Positions 10,701 through 21,353 of a DNA stretch of 64,000 bases are shown one piece after another. The stretch is from Massariosphaeria phaeospora. Lineage: Eukaryota > Ascomycota > Dothideomycetes > Pleosporales. The position numbers and the translations under genes are program-made. Every line of letters starts with the position of its first letter. Positions within the stretch are counted from its first letter, which is position 1. The stretch spans positions 930,001 to 994,000 of the forward strand of contig JAADJZ010000012.1 of NCBI GenBank assembly GCA_011032825.1. The letters are read 5' to 3'. Under the pieces are notes generated by a model. It saw nothing but the letters and a program-made list of their open reading frames with translations, made no database searches and was not told the origin of the DNA.

Positions 10701-12067
10701 CGGTATTAGCTGCGGGGGCACATTTGGCGGGAGACTTGCCCTGGTCTACCACCTGTTGGCGACCGAATTCGAAAAGATCAGCCTGTAACTCGTCTACATC
10801 GTCAATTGGGTCCCCATTCCTCTTAAAAGCATTTCGAAGGTCGGAGTTCTTCCTCCTGTTTGCTCGTGCATCCTGCGCTGGTTCCCCTCTAGGAGGCGAG
10901 GTCGACGGATTCATGCGTGCAAAGTTACGCTGTCGTAACATTTTGGCGGCTGTTGGAGTAAAGCTATCCCTTTTGTCGGCAGGTGACGAGCTATTCTGAA
11001 TGATGTCGACCCCGCGTGCGCGATTACGTTGTGTCAGAGTCCGTGACTTGGGAGCCAGCTCGTCGTCATCTACGGGAATAGGAGACGTTGCTTTCGTACC
11101 CCTCATCGGATTCGATGAATAGCTGGTCGCCGTTTCGGGCCAGTGGCAAGAGCTGGTAGTCAACACGGACTCGTTAGTTCGTCTCTTCTTCCTGTGTGAA
11201 TTGCCGAGTTTGTCTGCAGCCTGAAAGCCGCTTATAGGAGGACCGATGGTTACTGTGCGATCACTCTCCGCACTACGTTGCGATCTAGCCGACACCGACC
11301 TCGATATTTGTGAAGGTGGCCGCATTCGTGGAGCGGGTAGCTCAATGTCACTTTCTTCCTCTTCTCCCTCGTCTTCCTCGTCTAGCGATATCACCTCTTG
11401 TTTCTGCGTTCGAGACAGCTGTACCTTCCTGCGTTTTGCTGGTGGCTGTGAAGAAATCTCAGGCACGGTATGGGACCCTGTGACTGTTGGGCTATCGATA
11501 TCGACACGGTCAAGAAAATCCAAGCGACTGCTGGGCTTTTGTGAGGATGCGTAAGTACGCGGCTGAGCGCGTGACTGTTGGGTATGCCGCACCCCGTCAA
11601 TCGTATTCTGCGGCTTGAAACTCCGGGCCGCCCCGGGCTGGTCATTGTTAGAACATGTAAGTGACCACTAAAGTGGCTGGCCGTCGTACCTTAAGCCTCA
11701 TAGTATCGAAGACGTGTTGCGCAGGGAGGAGACGCGTAGCATCCGCAGGTAACCTGGGCCATGTCAATGTCTGAACTACCCGCGCCACGTGTATCCAAGG
11801 TAAAAGATACCTGGTGTTGGTCCGTAATAATCTCTCCTCGTCCCCGGGAGGGCGGTTATGCGCAAGTCGGGTGCGTTGTTTGGGGGTGTGGGTACTGGCG
11901 TGGATATTGGTAGGTTCGTAGTGAGTTTGTGTTGCGCGGCGGGTGGCCTCTGGGCTAGGAGTGCTGAGGTCTACAGTCTTCGGGCGTTCTCTTTCGGCGG
12001 TGGAACGGGACTGGGACGGCGGGACTGTGCGGTCAGATGCAGCGGCAGCATCATCTGTCTGTCCCAT
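7770..12067 (-). CDS. ULP2: Ulp2/SENP6-7-type SUMO-specific cysteine protease
   Basis: Seven exons: 12067-11811, 11753-11690, 11637-10349, 10303-9929, 9885-9772, 9725-9543 and 9492-7770, giving 1334 aa. Residues 1-430 are disordered and basic. About 430-560 forms a PH-like region (WPLHFARTFHFEASDAGL; RGPRGLDGNQYCFDITF). The C48 protease domain starts near 660 with YGTGRRRALVEFSDLPRL, DEEEFLNDSLLDFYL and VYFFNTHFFTTL. Catalytic residues read as His763 (IHWYLAIICN), Asp924 (IIIVLDSLG) and Cys976 (ENYSDCGVFLLG, with Gln before it). About 150 low-complexity residues separate His from Asp, as is usual in Ulp2. The last ~300 residues are disordered. The role is nuclear removal of SUMO chains. The introns at 11754-11810 (57 bp) and 10304-10348 (45 bp) are stop-free multiples of three, so retention would still give protein. 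Confidence 0.93.
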
Positions 12068-12814
12068 GGCTTGTCAACAAAGCAAAACAGAGTAATAGCA
12101 GCGAAGAGTCAAGATAGTCGGGGGAAATGTGACTCGAAGTCTAAGTTAGGAGCACGAACCTCCTCAGGCGATACCACGCCGGCCGGCTTGAAATAACTCT
12201 GGAGGCGACTTTTGACGGCTCGTAACGACATTGACAGAGCTAGCTAGGGAGCCCACGGCAGACACACGGCATCTGTGGGAAGGCAAGCGGGGTGAAGGTG
12301 GGGGAAGCGAGCACAAAGCATTGTCGGGTGGTTGCGTGCCTGTAGACAGGTTCATTGTGAAGTTCGCGATGACGTTGGTCCGTGCGGCAGTTACCGATGG
12401 CCGACCAGCATGCGTGCGCGTGCTTCCCAGGGTGCGATTCACGGCAGAAACACATTGCCCAGGTGCGTGTAAAGGCCAAGTAAAGTCAACTCGCAAGACG
12501 AAGAGCTGTCTCTCCATCAAACTTCATTTTCATGCAGCATAATTCACTTCCAACCCAAATGTCCAGCATACCGCTCTAGCCGCAAAATGCTCAATCCCAG
12601 CAAGGGTATGTAGAATACAAGGACCCAGAATCGAAGAAATTGCGGCAATCTTCTTCGCGCCGCCAGAAGCCGTCAGAGGAGGACCCAATCCATGAAATCC
12701 AATGCCGAAGGGTCAAACAACGCACGCTAACCAAACCCTCAGTGAAGCCTTACAATGCATGCTAAGAAAATGTGCACGATACAAGAAAATGGTCTTGGGA
12801 AGGGACACCGCCGA
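12068..12814. other. Intergenic between ULP2 and eIF4E genes
   Basis: 747 bp between two genes of the same strand. It holds the uORF described separately and the 3' flank of the eIF4E gene. No other coding signal was found. Confidence 0.45.
12109..12231 (-). other. Upstream open reading frame in the ULP2 leader
   Basis: A 40-codon frame starts at an ATG at 12231 (MSLRAVKSRLQSYFKPAG...) and stops 41 bp before the chosen ULP2 ATG. It cannot be spliced in frame to the main frame using the visible GTTCGT donor, so I read it as a possible uORF. It would lower ULP2 translation if the transcript starts upstream of it. Confidence 0.3.
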
Positions 12815-14011
12815 CTAGATTCCACTAGTGGACTTGTCCCGAAGTGACTCGTCCGTAGATGTGACACGCCGTTTCTCATGTCCATGGTGACCAGTCTTGT
12901 CTTGGCGTGCCTGGTCGATCGCCGTCCGCTGAGCAATGCTCTCGTCATGACTACGCCATATGATGATGGTACCCTCAGGTAGACCCAGGACACGCTTGAC
13001 CGTTTCCCTGGAGATTATGTCAGTTGAAGAAAGTACTGTTGATATGGAGCATGTACCGGATCTTGATGTTTCGACCACCGTCGTTTTTGGTCCAGATACT
13101 GAAAACATCTTCACCGCTTCTCACACTGAGCACAAACCCGCACACTTCGTCTGCTGCCTCGAGAAACTGGTCGCCGATCAAAGCCATGAGCAGTTCCTCC
13201 CAGTAGCGATCCGCCACGCCCTTTTTCAGGCGCATGATCCACTTCCCGCCTCGCTTGTTCTCGTCGTCCTCCCACACAGGCCGTATACCTTCTTTGAAAA
13301 AATGGTAGTCGGACACGGTAGGAAGAGTAGAGGGTCGATTGAGATGAACAAAAATCTTCCAAAACTCTTGCGCCGTGCTCATACGACACAAAGGCTTAGT
13401 AGACTTTTCATAGTCTGAGTTCTTGGACGTCGGCGGCCTATACCAGATCACCCACGTGTATTTCAACGGACAAGGGGCGCTGAAGTCAAGCGGGCCCGAC
13501 GCCATCGCCACTTCTTCCGAGGCAGTCGTTGATAGTGATTCTTTACGTGCGCTATTCAATATTTTGCTCGTCGACTTTTCCTTTCTCTCGCCCGGCGTCG
13601 TGGGAGTCGCTACTGATGTAGTCGCTGTCTTGAACTCGAAAGCTGTGCCCGGTGTCTTTGGGGTTTTGTTCACAGACCCGAATGACGCAAATGCGCCTGA
13701 TCCCAGTCCAAAGGCCGAAGAACCCGCAGCTGTCGGTGAGGCGAGTCCAGGACCCGTCGTCAATGGCGAGATTGCGTTGAAGGGGTTTCTACTGCCGTGC
13801 GACGACGACTCACCCCCGAGGCGCTTGGAGGCAGAGTATGCGCGGGACGGTTGATCCGACTTGTCGCTGTTGTTCTCCGAATTCGACACAGTCAGGGAGA
13901 GCTTGCTAGTGCTATACGCTGAGAGTCAGTCTTCCAGTTGTGGAACAAAGTGGGGGACGGAGAGCTCGCATACTTGGAACGGCGGGTCCATAGGTTGTCC
14001 CTGTTATCCAT
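12815..14011 (-). CDS. Class II eIF4E (4EHP-like) cap-binding protein
   Basis: Three exons: 14011-13974, 13911-13057 and 13007-12815, giving 361 aa; introns 62 and 49 bp. It starts MDNRDNLWTRRSNTSKLSLT. Residues 20-155 are Ser/Thr/Gly-rich and disordered. The eIF4E fold begins near 160 with PLKYTWVIWYRPP, then FWKIFVHLNRPS, YHFFKEGIRPVWEDD, GGKWIMRLKKG, FVLSVRSGEDVFSIWTKN and a C-terminal helix RETVKRVLGLPEGTIIIW. The second cap-stacking Trp (Trp226 in PVWEDD) is kept, while the position of mammalian Trp56 is Tyr180 (NSDYEKS). That substitution marks class II proteins such as 4EHP. Such proteins bind caps more weakly and often repress translation; this role is inferred. The last ~50 residues are charged and follow the fold. 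Confidence 0.92.
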
Positions 14012-15565
14012 TGGCGTTCAAATCAAGACCAAGGTCAAAGCGGGAGGAAAGTCCGCTCGGTGAAGAGCTTAGTGGAAGTAACGAGCGACAGAGAAGAAGA
14101 CGAAACGCCTGGCACGGAAAGGTGGGTCGCTGCGGAGGACGTGGATTGATAGGTGCCTGTTCAAGTAAGGTATATGTTTGCGCAATATATTAGGCCGTAA
14201 CGGTGTATTGGCGATTAAACTTGAGGCGGGCGCAGTGGGATGTCGTGGGAGCCGATGGCGTTGGCTGGCACTCGTCGGAGAACTTTGATGCTATAGGCGC
14301 GCGTTTACGAGATGGCGTCTGGGCAGCCGGCGCACGGGCCACTGCACTCAGTATTTCTTCGCGAGCTTTTCAGCCTTCCTTTCTCCATCAACGGCCTCCT
14401 CCTCAAATCGTCGCCAGCTCGACACAACTCTCACTCAGCTGGCGACTCCGAAGCTGGCCCAGAAGGACTCTCCTCTCCTAAAACCATTGCGACGAGGGCC
14501 ACCTCTGTGGCTCCCACGACCCCGTGATGACCTACGAGTAGGGACATTCATTGTCATCCAGCGTCCCTGTACCACGCTTGAAGCGCTGCGCTGTCTTCGC
14601 ACCAACCAACTGTACGTACACTCCGTTGCGCCACCACAGGTACTCCGTTTTGGGATGATCACGTTCATTCGAACACTTCTGGTAGTCCGAGGCCCAGCCA
14701 GGAGCTACACTGTTGCTATATGCAACTCCTTGGTTGGGTATGACGTTTTAAGGCAAAGTCTGAAAACTTACAAGCATCTCCACCGCCGACTCGATAACCC
14801 TCCTGGCATCCAGCTAACACACGGGGATACAGAAACGCATGCTGACAGAGCGCGGTGGCCTGCCTTTAGCTGACCCTCTATGGCATTGGCCAACTCGTAC
14901 GCAACTTGCAGATAAGACCTCGACCTCGGGAGAAGCGGTAAATTTCAACAGCACGATCATATGTGTTTATCGTGGAGCGAGCAGGTTTGACTTGACAAGT
15001 GGCAAGTCATCTCTTGGTCGAGCAATAGTTATTATCCCTCTTCTGCACAAGTACAGAGTAATCACATCGGTTCACTTACATTCCTGTGACATGTGAGTGA
15101 TGAGATTCCACCGCAAGGCTCCCCTGCCCACAACCTAGTAAAAGCACCCCCAAACTGCCCGGCGTTTTGCAAGTAAACAACTGCCCCAAGATCCATTACC
15201 GCCGCCCCGCAAATTACACGTGCTGGTCTTGCGGCGCCACCTCGGGCGGTCAGGCGCAGTTGTGCGCTACCCTTGTACGTCATTCCTAGTAGCCCACAAC
15301 CCCTCCATTCAAAGCCCATCGCAACTGCCACTCAGCGCTGTCCACGATTACCACAACGGCCCTTTCAATTTTCGCTCCTCCAAATCGCACCATCCAGCTA
15401 CTCAGCTACCGCCTGCAGCAATCTCGATCCCATCGCCCCACCTGCCCGCTGCACAGTGGCCACCCGTGCCTTTCACGTGTCCACGAAACTCGGGACCTGG
15501 GCACCACTTCTCTGCTTCAAAACACCGCCTCCTCGCACCTACAGTGTGACCGAAACACCACCATC
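14012..15565. other. Divergent intergenic region, 1.55 kb
   Basis: Lies between the eIF4E and GLC8 starts, so it carries both promoters. Around 14330-14530 is a C/T-rich stretch with a short frame (14312-14527) that has no known motif. The final 200 bp before the GLC8 ATG are CCA/CACC-rich. No gene is supported. Confidence 0.45.
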
Positions 15566-16477
15566 ATGACAACAGACTCACCACCGCTACACTCGCCGTC
15601 CCAACATCCTGAGCGGCCGAGAGGTAGGCTCAACACGCGTCTGTTTGGCGCACGGTTCTAACACGTCGTAGGCATTCTCAAAAACTCGAGCTCCTTCCGG
15701 GCGGAGACGCAGATATCCCCTGTTAGGGAAGTAGTTGCACCTGAACCGGTCGAGAGACCTGCTATCGGCCGCGGGCTGTCGCAGAAAGAGATTGTTCTAG
15801 AAAACACGCTGAAGAATGCCGGTCCCGCTGCGCATCGCCGGTCGTCCTCAAACCCTCGCGGCCCCGGATCGCGTCGCCAGTCTGGTACCAGTGCACAGGC
15901 GGATGAAAACAGTCCTAAGCTGAAGTGGGACGAAGCCAATCTCTATCTCACCGAGCAGCAGCGAGATAGCACGATGAAGATCACCGAGCCGAAGACGCCG
16001 TACGCGAAGCAATACGACCCTACTGAGGACGAAGAGGAGATCGAGATGCTGAACGCGGAAGACCTGAAGGTGGACGAGCTGGATGACAAGCCCAAGACCC
16101 GCAAACCTAGAATCAACGATATCCCGGATTTCGATCTAGGGGAGCCGGAGATGCAAGACCGGCAGGCACAGACTCCAGACAGCGAAAAGCGGGTTATTGT
16201 AGATCCGGATCTCGAAGAAGACCCTGGACACCATGGCGAGGAGTTTCTACACATGACACCGGAAGAGAGGGAGAAACATCGCAAGTTTGAGGAGCTGCGC
16301 AAGAAACACTACGAGATGAAGGATGTTAGGAATCTTCTTGGGTATGGAAATGGAGTTTCCGAATCGCGATCTCAGCTAACCGATGATTCTAGCCATCCTG
16401 AGGATGTCGACGAGGACGAAGATGATGAGCCGCCCCGTGTTCCCCCTCCGCCGGCAAGCATTTCCAACGGCCAGTAA
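15566..16477 (+). CDS. GLC8: Protein phosphatase 1 inhibitor-2 (Glc8/PPP1R2)
   Basis: Two exons, 15566-15623 and 15672-16477, giving 287 aa; the 48-bp intron falls just before the GILKN motif. Inhibitor-2 hallmarks appear in order. GILKNSSSF (about residues 20-28) matches the KGILK PP1-docking site. [19 protein letters not shown] matches the KWDE helix, and [16 protein letters not shown] carries the PxTPY phosphorylation site (Thr of the TPY) used by GSK3-type kinases. [24 protein letters not shown] is the C-terminal helix that covers the PP1 active site. The tail is acidic ([12 protein letters not shown]). It should bind and modulate nuclear/cytosolic PP1 (Glc7), acting as chaperone and inhibitor. 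It is co-oriented with the F-box gene downstream. Confidence 0.93.
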
Positions 16478-17168
16478 TCGGTTCAGGTTGGTGATGCAAG
16501 GTCTTAAGGGACTTGCGCATCACTGCCATATTATCATTCTTCCCTCTCTTAGTAGCTGTAAGTACCCTACAGTCAGGGTTCCTACGACAGCTGTGTCATC
16601 GAGGGTCCTTCCTTCCTCTTCCCCGCTTTCGATCACACTGGCCTGACTGTTTACTTTCTCCCAGCACACCTTCACTCTGCTTTGTCCAATGCTTGCTTTT
16701 GCTTGTGTTTGGTTCCCACAATACCCAAAGCTGTAGCCGCCGAACTCCTTGCGTAATGCGTATTCCGCACACGGTGCTCTACTTCTCGATTTTGTGAAGG
16801 GACTTAGTAGAGGCAATCAGCTTTGCGCTGGGATTAGTTTACAATGAATGTTCTCCATAAAGATGAAGTTAACTGCCAGTGCCATGAACTCATTAATTTT
16901 TCAATAGTTTGCATTCGCTTTGCTGAGTGCGTGTACTCGTAGATCTATCACACAATTCAGCTCTGGTGCGCCATATAGCACAATTCTTAGACATCAGACG
17001 TGGTAAACAATACCAGTACCAAAGAGGGTTAGAGCGCTAAGAGTTAGGTAAGCCCTCCTGCGGAGCGAAGGATCAATAATATAGAATCGCTGCTGCTTTA
17101 TACTGCCATCAACTTCACTTCAAGACACGACCGACCCTCTAGCATCAGTCTGAACAATAACCGCAACA
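16478..17168. other. Intergenic, 691 bp
   Basis: 3' flank of GLC8 and promoter of the F-box gene. It is AT-richer than its neighbours, particularly 16830-17110. No coding frame is supported. Confidence 0.45.
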
Positions 17169-19106
17169 ATGAGCACGACCAAAATCACTATCCCTTCTCT
17201 GCCACTCGAGATACTGCAGCAGATAGCAGATTGTGTCGAAACAGTGCATCGACCTAGTCTTTTCGCCTTCAGTCTAGCTAGCAAGGCTTGCCACAGTGCT
17301 GCATCGTTGCCCATTTTTCGGAAAATCAGTATCATGGTCCGAGATCCCGAAGGATTGCGGCGCGACGCCGATAGACTTGTTGAGGCTCTCTCCCGCGCGG
17401 ATTCCGCTCGTCACGTCCAAAGCATCACTATTAAAGGGGGTCTACGCCTCAACGCCAAAAAGATGGACATGTATGACCCTGATAAGTGTTGGCTTAAACG
17501 ATGTGGTCTTTCCGAGATTCTGGTTGACGCAGAACTAATGGACTATTCCCGCCAATACGTGGTCTACGACGAAGGCGTCATTGAAGAGTCTTCTGAAGAA
17601 GATATGGCATGGGCTCCCATTGTGAGCCTGCTCCGAGCGACAACTGGTCTGAAAGACCTAATCTATGACTGCCAAAGTCAATTTCCGCCAAGTCTTCTCA
17701 GGACCCTCCGCGAGCAGCACCCTCTATGCAGGCTTCATCATCTCACGTTCCGGTTCCGGACCTTATTGTGGGGGGTCCCTTATCCTTACGAGATGGAGCT
17801 TGCCACGTCCCCATCTCTGTACAGAGTGAAAACTACCTGCGCTTACCAGGATTCAGATGGCGACTTTGATTTCAACTTGGACGCCATAATGGAGCTTGCC
17901 GCGGGGCTAGCTCCAAACCTCAAGGAGGTCACCGTTTTGGCTATCGATCCACACCTCCCTTCCCGTCAACGCCGCTACCCAAAGCCGCCGTGGCAAGGTC
18001 TCCCAGGCTCTACTAGCGAGGGAGTTGGATCCTTGACATCACTGTCAATCAAAGGCACGAATTTTAGCTCGCCAACCCAGCTACAGAACTGGGCTAAGAA
18101 TACGGACTTTACTAGCCTGCAGCACCTCATTCTCAGGAGGTATGTCAGTGGTGAGACAATGGAGTGGATCGCTCAGAACCATTCATTCCCTCACCTAAGA
18201 ACACTGCGCGTTCATCTCAACCGCGCCGACATGTTTAACGAAAGACCTCACTACAGTGAAAATGCAATCTCCTTTTTTCAGGCTTTCAACTCTCTTGAGG
18301 AGCTGGCTATCAATGGGCCGATGGATACACAAATCATAGACGCTGTCTTGAACCATCATGGTCAGACACTGAAGAAGCTCTGTTTGAACCCATTTGAAGA
18401 TATGAGTATCATAACCAATGGTCGCGATCGACGAGAAATTCCTATGGAATTCACCAAGGATCGAATTCTGCAGATTCAAGCTCAGTGTCCGGTACTAGAA
18501 GAACTTGCCATTCCAGTCATGCGCAACAAGTCTAGCGCGTCCGAGACTGAGATCTACAGATGCTTTGGCGGGTTTAAAAGCTTACGGTTTCTCTTTCTTA
18601 CTCTGGAATGTGCGAACTGGCGGGTCGGTCGAGACAGGACGTATAACCCCCAATTTGATGAGGAAGATCAAGAGATTGCATTCTACCATACAAGAATCGT
18701 GAAGAGGGGTCATGTGAAAGAAGCATTGATCAACAGCGCAGTGGACGAGGCCCTGGCTCTCCACATCTGGCAGATCATTAGCCAGAACAAGACAGGCAGA
18801 CGGCTCGAGCGTGTTAAATTATGGCCGAAGGGTGGGGGCTATTTCGCCTCCGGCAACCATACCCTAGGCGCCGTTGACATGTTCGCCCGGAGTCTGAGTC
18901 GGTCGTGGCTAATTGAGCGCGTCCCGCGCGATGATAGAGAAGATGTTACTGTGAAGGAACTAGGGCAGCGTGCACGGGAAACCCGCGATCGAGAAACAGG
19001 TACCGCTTGCTCTGAGGGGACCAAAATGTACCAATCTATTTGGCCCCCCAAGGAAGATAGCAAAGATTGGCGGGATGACTGGTCTAGTTTCCCCCTTGAG
19101 GTGTAA
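17169..19106 (+). CDS. F-box protein with leucine-rich-repeat-like body (paralogue 1)
   Basis: Single exon, 645 aa. The N-terminus IPSLPLEILQQIADCVE (residues 8-24) followed by RPSLFAFSLASKACHSAA and FRKISI is an F-box, which docks Skp1 in SCF ubiquitin ligases. The rest alternates short strands and helices with Leu-rich spacing (HLTFRFRTLLW; LTSLSIKGTNF; LQHLILRRYVSGETM; LRTLRVHLNRADM; LEELAING; LKKLCLNPF), so an irregular LRR solenoid that would choose substrates. The segment LATSPSLYRV ... LAAGLAPNLKEV is repeated almost exactly in the gene at 33368, showing common ancestry. The target is unknown. The ATG at 17169 is the first of the frame and follows an AACAATG context. Confidence 0.85.
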   Translation: MSTTKITIPSLPLEILQQIADCVETVHRPSLFAFSLASKACHSAASLPIFRKISIMVRDPEGLRRDADRLVEALSRADSARHVQSITIKGGLRLNAKKMDMYDPDKCWLKRCGLSEILVDAELMDYSRQYVVYDEGVIEESSEEDMAWAPIVSLLRATTGLKDLIYDCQSQFPPSLLRTLREQHPLCRLHHLTFRFRTLLWGVPYPYEMELATSPSLYRVKTTCAYQDSDGDFDFNLDAIMELAAGLAPNLKEVTVLAIDPHLPSRQRRYPKPPWQGLPGSTSEGVGSLTSLSIKGTNFSSPTQLQNWAKNTDFTSLQHLILRRYVSGETMEWIAQNHSFPHLRTLRVHLNRADMFNERPHYSENAISFFQAFNSLEELAINGPMDTQIIDAVLNHHGQTLKKLCLNPFEDMSIITNGRDRREIPMEFTKDRILQIQAQCPVLEELAIPVMRNKSSASETEIYRCFGGFKSLRFLFLTLECANWRVGRDRTYNPQFDEEDQEIAFYHTRIVKRGHVKEALINSAVDEALALHIWQIISQNKTGRRLERVKLWPKGGGYFASGNHTLGAVDMFARSLSRSWLIERVPRDDREDVTVKELGQRARETRDRETGTACSEGTKMYQSIWPPKEDSKDWRDDWSSFPLEV

Positions 19107-19550
19107 GGTTTCTATAGATTCTGTCAGAAAAGCGTTCAGGAAGGCGTTTGGCATATCATAATACTACATAGTCTTGAGGTTGAAGGCACAGACAAGAGCC
19201 ATACATTAAGAGCTCGGAAGAAGCGAGCGGCAGTGGTAGCCGCGTACGTGTCACCATACTACTCTTGTAGATCTCGTCGTATGGCAAGATGAGCCTTGTT
19301 TTCGTAAAGATAGCCGTCCTCATCGAACTTGTAGCTGTATACCCATCAAGAATGTAGCGCCTTCGATGTCGACGTCAGATGTGAGGTTCAGCGGCTGAGG
19401 CCTTCCGATTTGGGCAAGCTTGACCCGCAGCCCGCGCCACATGATTGCGCCACGCGGCGGGCCTAAGAGCCAGGTGTGTTTGCGACGCATTCCTCCTCTC
19501 ACACTCACTCTACCGCCTTGCCGTTCACGAGACGTACCGGCATCATAACC
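19107..19550. other. Intergenic, 444 bp
   Basis: 3' flank of the F-box gene and leader of the M18 aminopeptidase gene. An in-frame GTG lies upstream of the chosen ATG, but no in-frame ATG does. Confidence 0.45.
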
Positions 19551-21353
19551 ATGACCAAGAACCAGCCCACGCTCAGGAAGACTGTCTCGACAGCCGACCT
19601 CTACTCGGATCCGTCTCCCGTCCTGCGTCATGCCACCCTCGCCCGCACCTACACGACCGTCGAGCGGCGCCGTTTGAACCCCTTCATGCATCCGAGACCC
19701 CGGGGTCAGCACTCCTCGGTCCGGCACAGCATCGCGGCTCCGTTCGACAATCTGATCGACTTCGACGACAACTTCGGCTCCCCGCCTGAGCAGCAGAACC
19801 CACCGCCTGTTCCGCCAAAGGTGAAGATACCAACTGTTCCAGAGATTCCCGTATACACGGAGCAAAGGGAGGAAGTGGTGAAGGAGAAGGATGGCCCCGA
19901 GAAATACACGAAGCCCTTCACCGATTTCATGACGGCGAACCCCACCGTGTTCCATGCTGTGGATGCTGTAGCACAGGATTTGGAGAGGAACGGGTACAAA
20001 AAGCTCTCGGAGCGGGATGCGTGGAGCCTGAAGAGCGGTGGCAAGTACTACGTCGATCGCAACGGATCCTCCCTCATTGCCTTCGCGATCGGAGATGGCT
20101 ACGAAGCTGGTAATGGCGCAGCGATTGTGGCGGGCCACATCGATGCTCTGACTGCTAAGCTCAAGCCCGTGTCGAACTTGAGAACCAAAGCCGGCTACGT
20201 CCAGTTGGGCGTTGCGCCATATGCCGGGGGTTTGAACAGTACGTGGTGGGATCGCGATCTTGGAATCGGTGGACGCGTGCTAGTCAAGGAAGGTGGCAAG
20301 ATCGTTACAAAGCTCGTCAAGTTGGATTGGCCCATCGCAAGAATCCCCACGCTCGCACCGCATTTTGGCGCTGCAGCAAATGGGCCATTCAACAAAGAGA
20401 CGCAGATGGTGCCTATCGTCGGTTTGGACAACTCAGACGTTGGGGCTGTCTCGGAGGAGCAGTGGAAGCCGAGTGTGCTGGGCGGGGAGGGCACGTTTGT
20501 AGCTACGCAGCCGCAGCGCTTGGTGAAAGCCATCTCGAAGGAGCTTAGCATTACGGACTGTATGTTCCTGTTGACAAATTGAGATACAAAGGCCTCACTA
20601 ACTTTCTTAGATTCGAGTATCGTAAACTGGGAGTTAGAGCTCTTCGACATCCAACCCGCAACTACCGGTGGTTTGGAGAGGGAGTTCATCTTCGCCGGCC
20701 GTATTGACGACAAACTGTGCTCCTGGGCCGCCGTCCAAGCCCTCCTAAACACCTCAACCTCCTCCTCTTCTCAGATCCGACTAGTGGCACTCTTTGACGA
20801 TGAAGAAGTTGGCTCGCTACTAAGACAGGGCGCACGTGGAAACTTCCTTCCTACAGTCGTCGAGCGCATCGTCGATGAGTTCGCGGACAAAGGCGTGAAG
20901 AGTTTGGTTTCTAGGACATACGCCAACAGTTTCATAGTCAGCAGCGATGTCATTCACGCCGTGAACCCGAACTTTCTCGGCCAGTATCTGGAAAACCATT
21001 CCCCAAGACTGAACGTCGGTCCAGCTGTATCTGCGGACCCGAACGGGCACATGACGACAGATGCTGTCAGCACGGCGATTCTTCAGCGATGTGTGGACAG
21101 AGATGTTGGAGCCAGGAAGATCGATCCCAAGCTGCAGGTCTTCCAGATTCGAAACGACTCTAGGAGCGGCGGCACCGTGGGACCCATGCTCAGCTCGGCA
21201 ACGGGTATCAGAGCTATCGACTGTGGCATCCCACAGCTCTCGATGCATTCGATTCGCGCCACGACTGGCTCATTGGATCCGGGTCTGGGCGTGTTCGCTT
21301 TCCAGAGCTTCCTGGAGAACTTCGAGAGCGTGGATGCGGAGTTTAAACTATAG
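19551..21353 (+). CDS. M18 metallo-aminopeptidase (aspartyl aminopeptidase / aminopeptidase I type)
   Basis: Two exons, 19551-20559 and 20611-21353, giving 583 aa; 51-bp intron. M18 landmarks: AGHIDAL gives the His-x-Asp metal ligands (His196, Asp198), DDKLCSW the bridging Asp (about 369-370), and DDEEVGS the catalytic Glu pair (401-402). SSDVIHAVNPNF and IRNDSRSGGTVGPMLSSATG follow, and DCGIPQLSMHSIRA carries the last His ligand. The enzyme removes N-terminal residues using two zinc ions and usually forms dodecamers. About 100-130 residues, Pro-rich and disordered (NPPPVPPKVKIPTVPEIPVY), precede the domain. Yeast vacuolar Ape1 has a shorter propeptide, so vacuolar delivery is possible but not shown. 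The GHID motif resembles Ape1 more than the cytosolic Ape4 type; this distinction is my inference. Confidence 0.92.

Noticed and set aside
14520..14620. GTGATGA string as a box C/D snoRNA start
   Set aside because: No CTGA box at a suitable distance and no terminal stem.
19320..20138. 272-codon minus-strand frame
   Set aside because: Shadow of the first exon of the M18 aminopeptidase gene.
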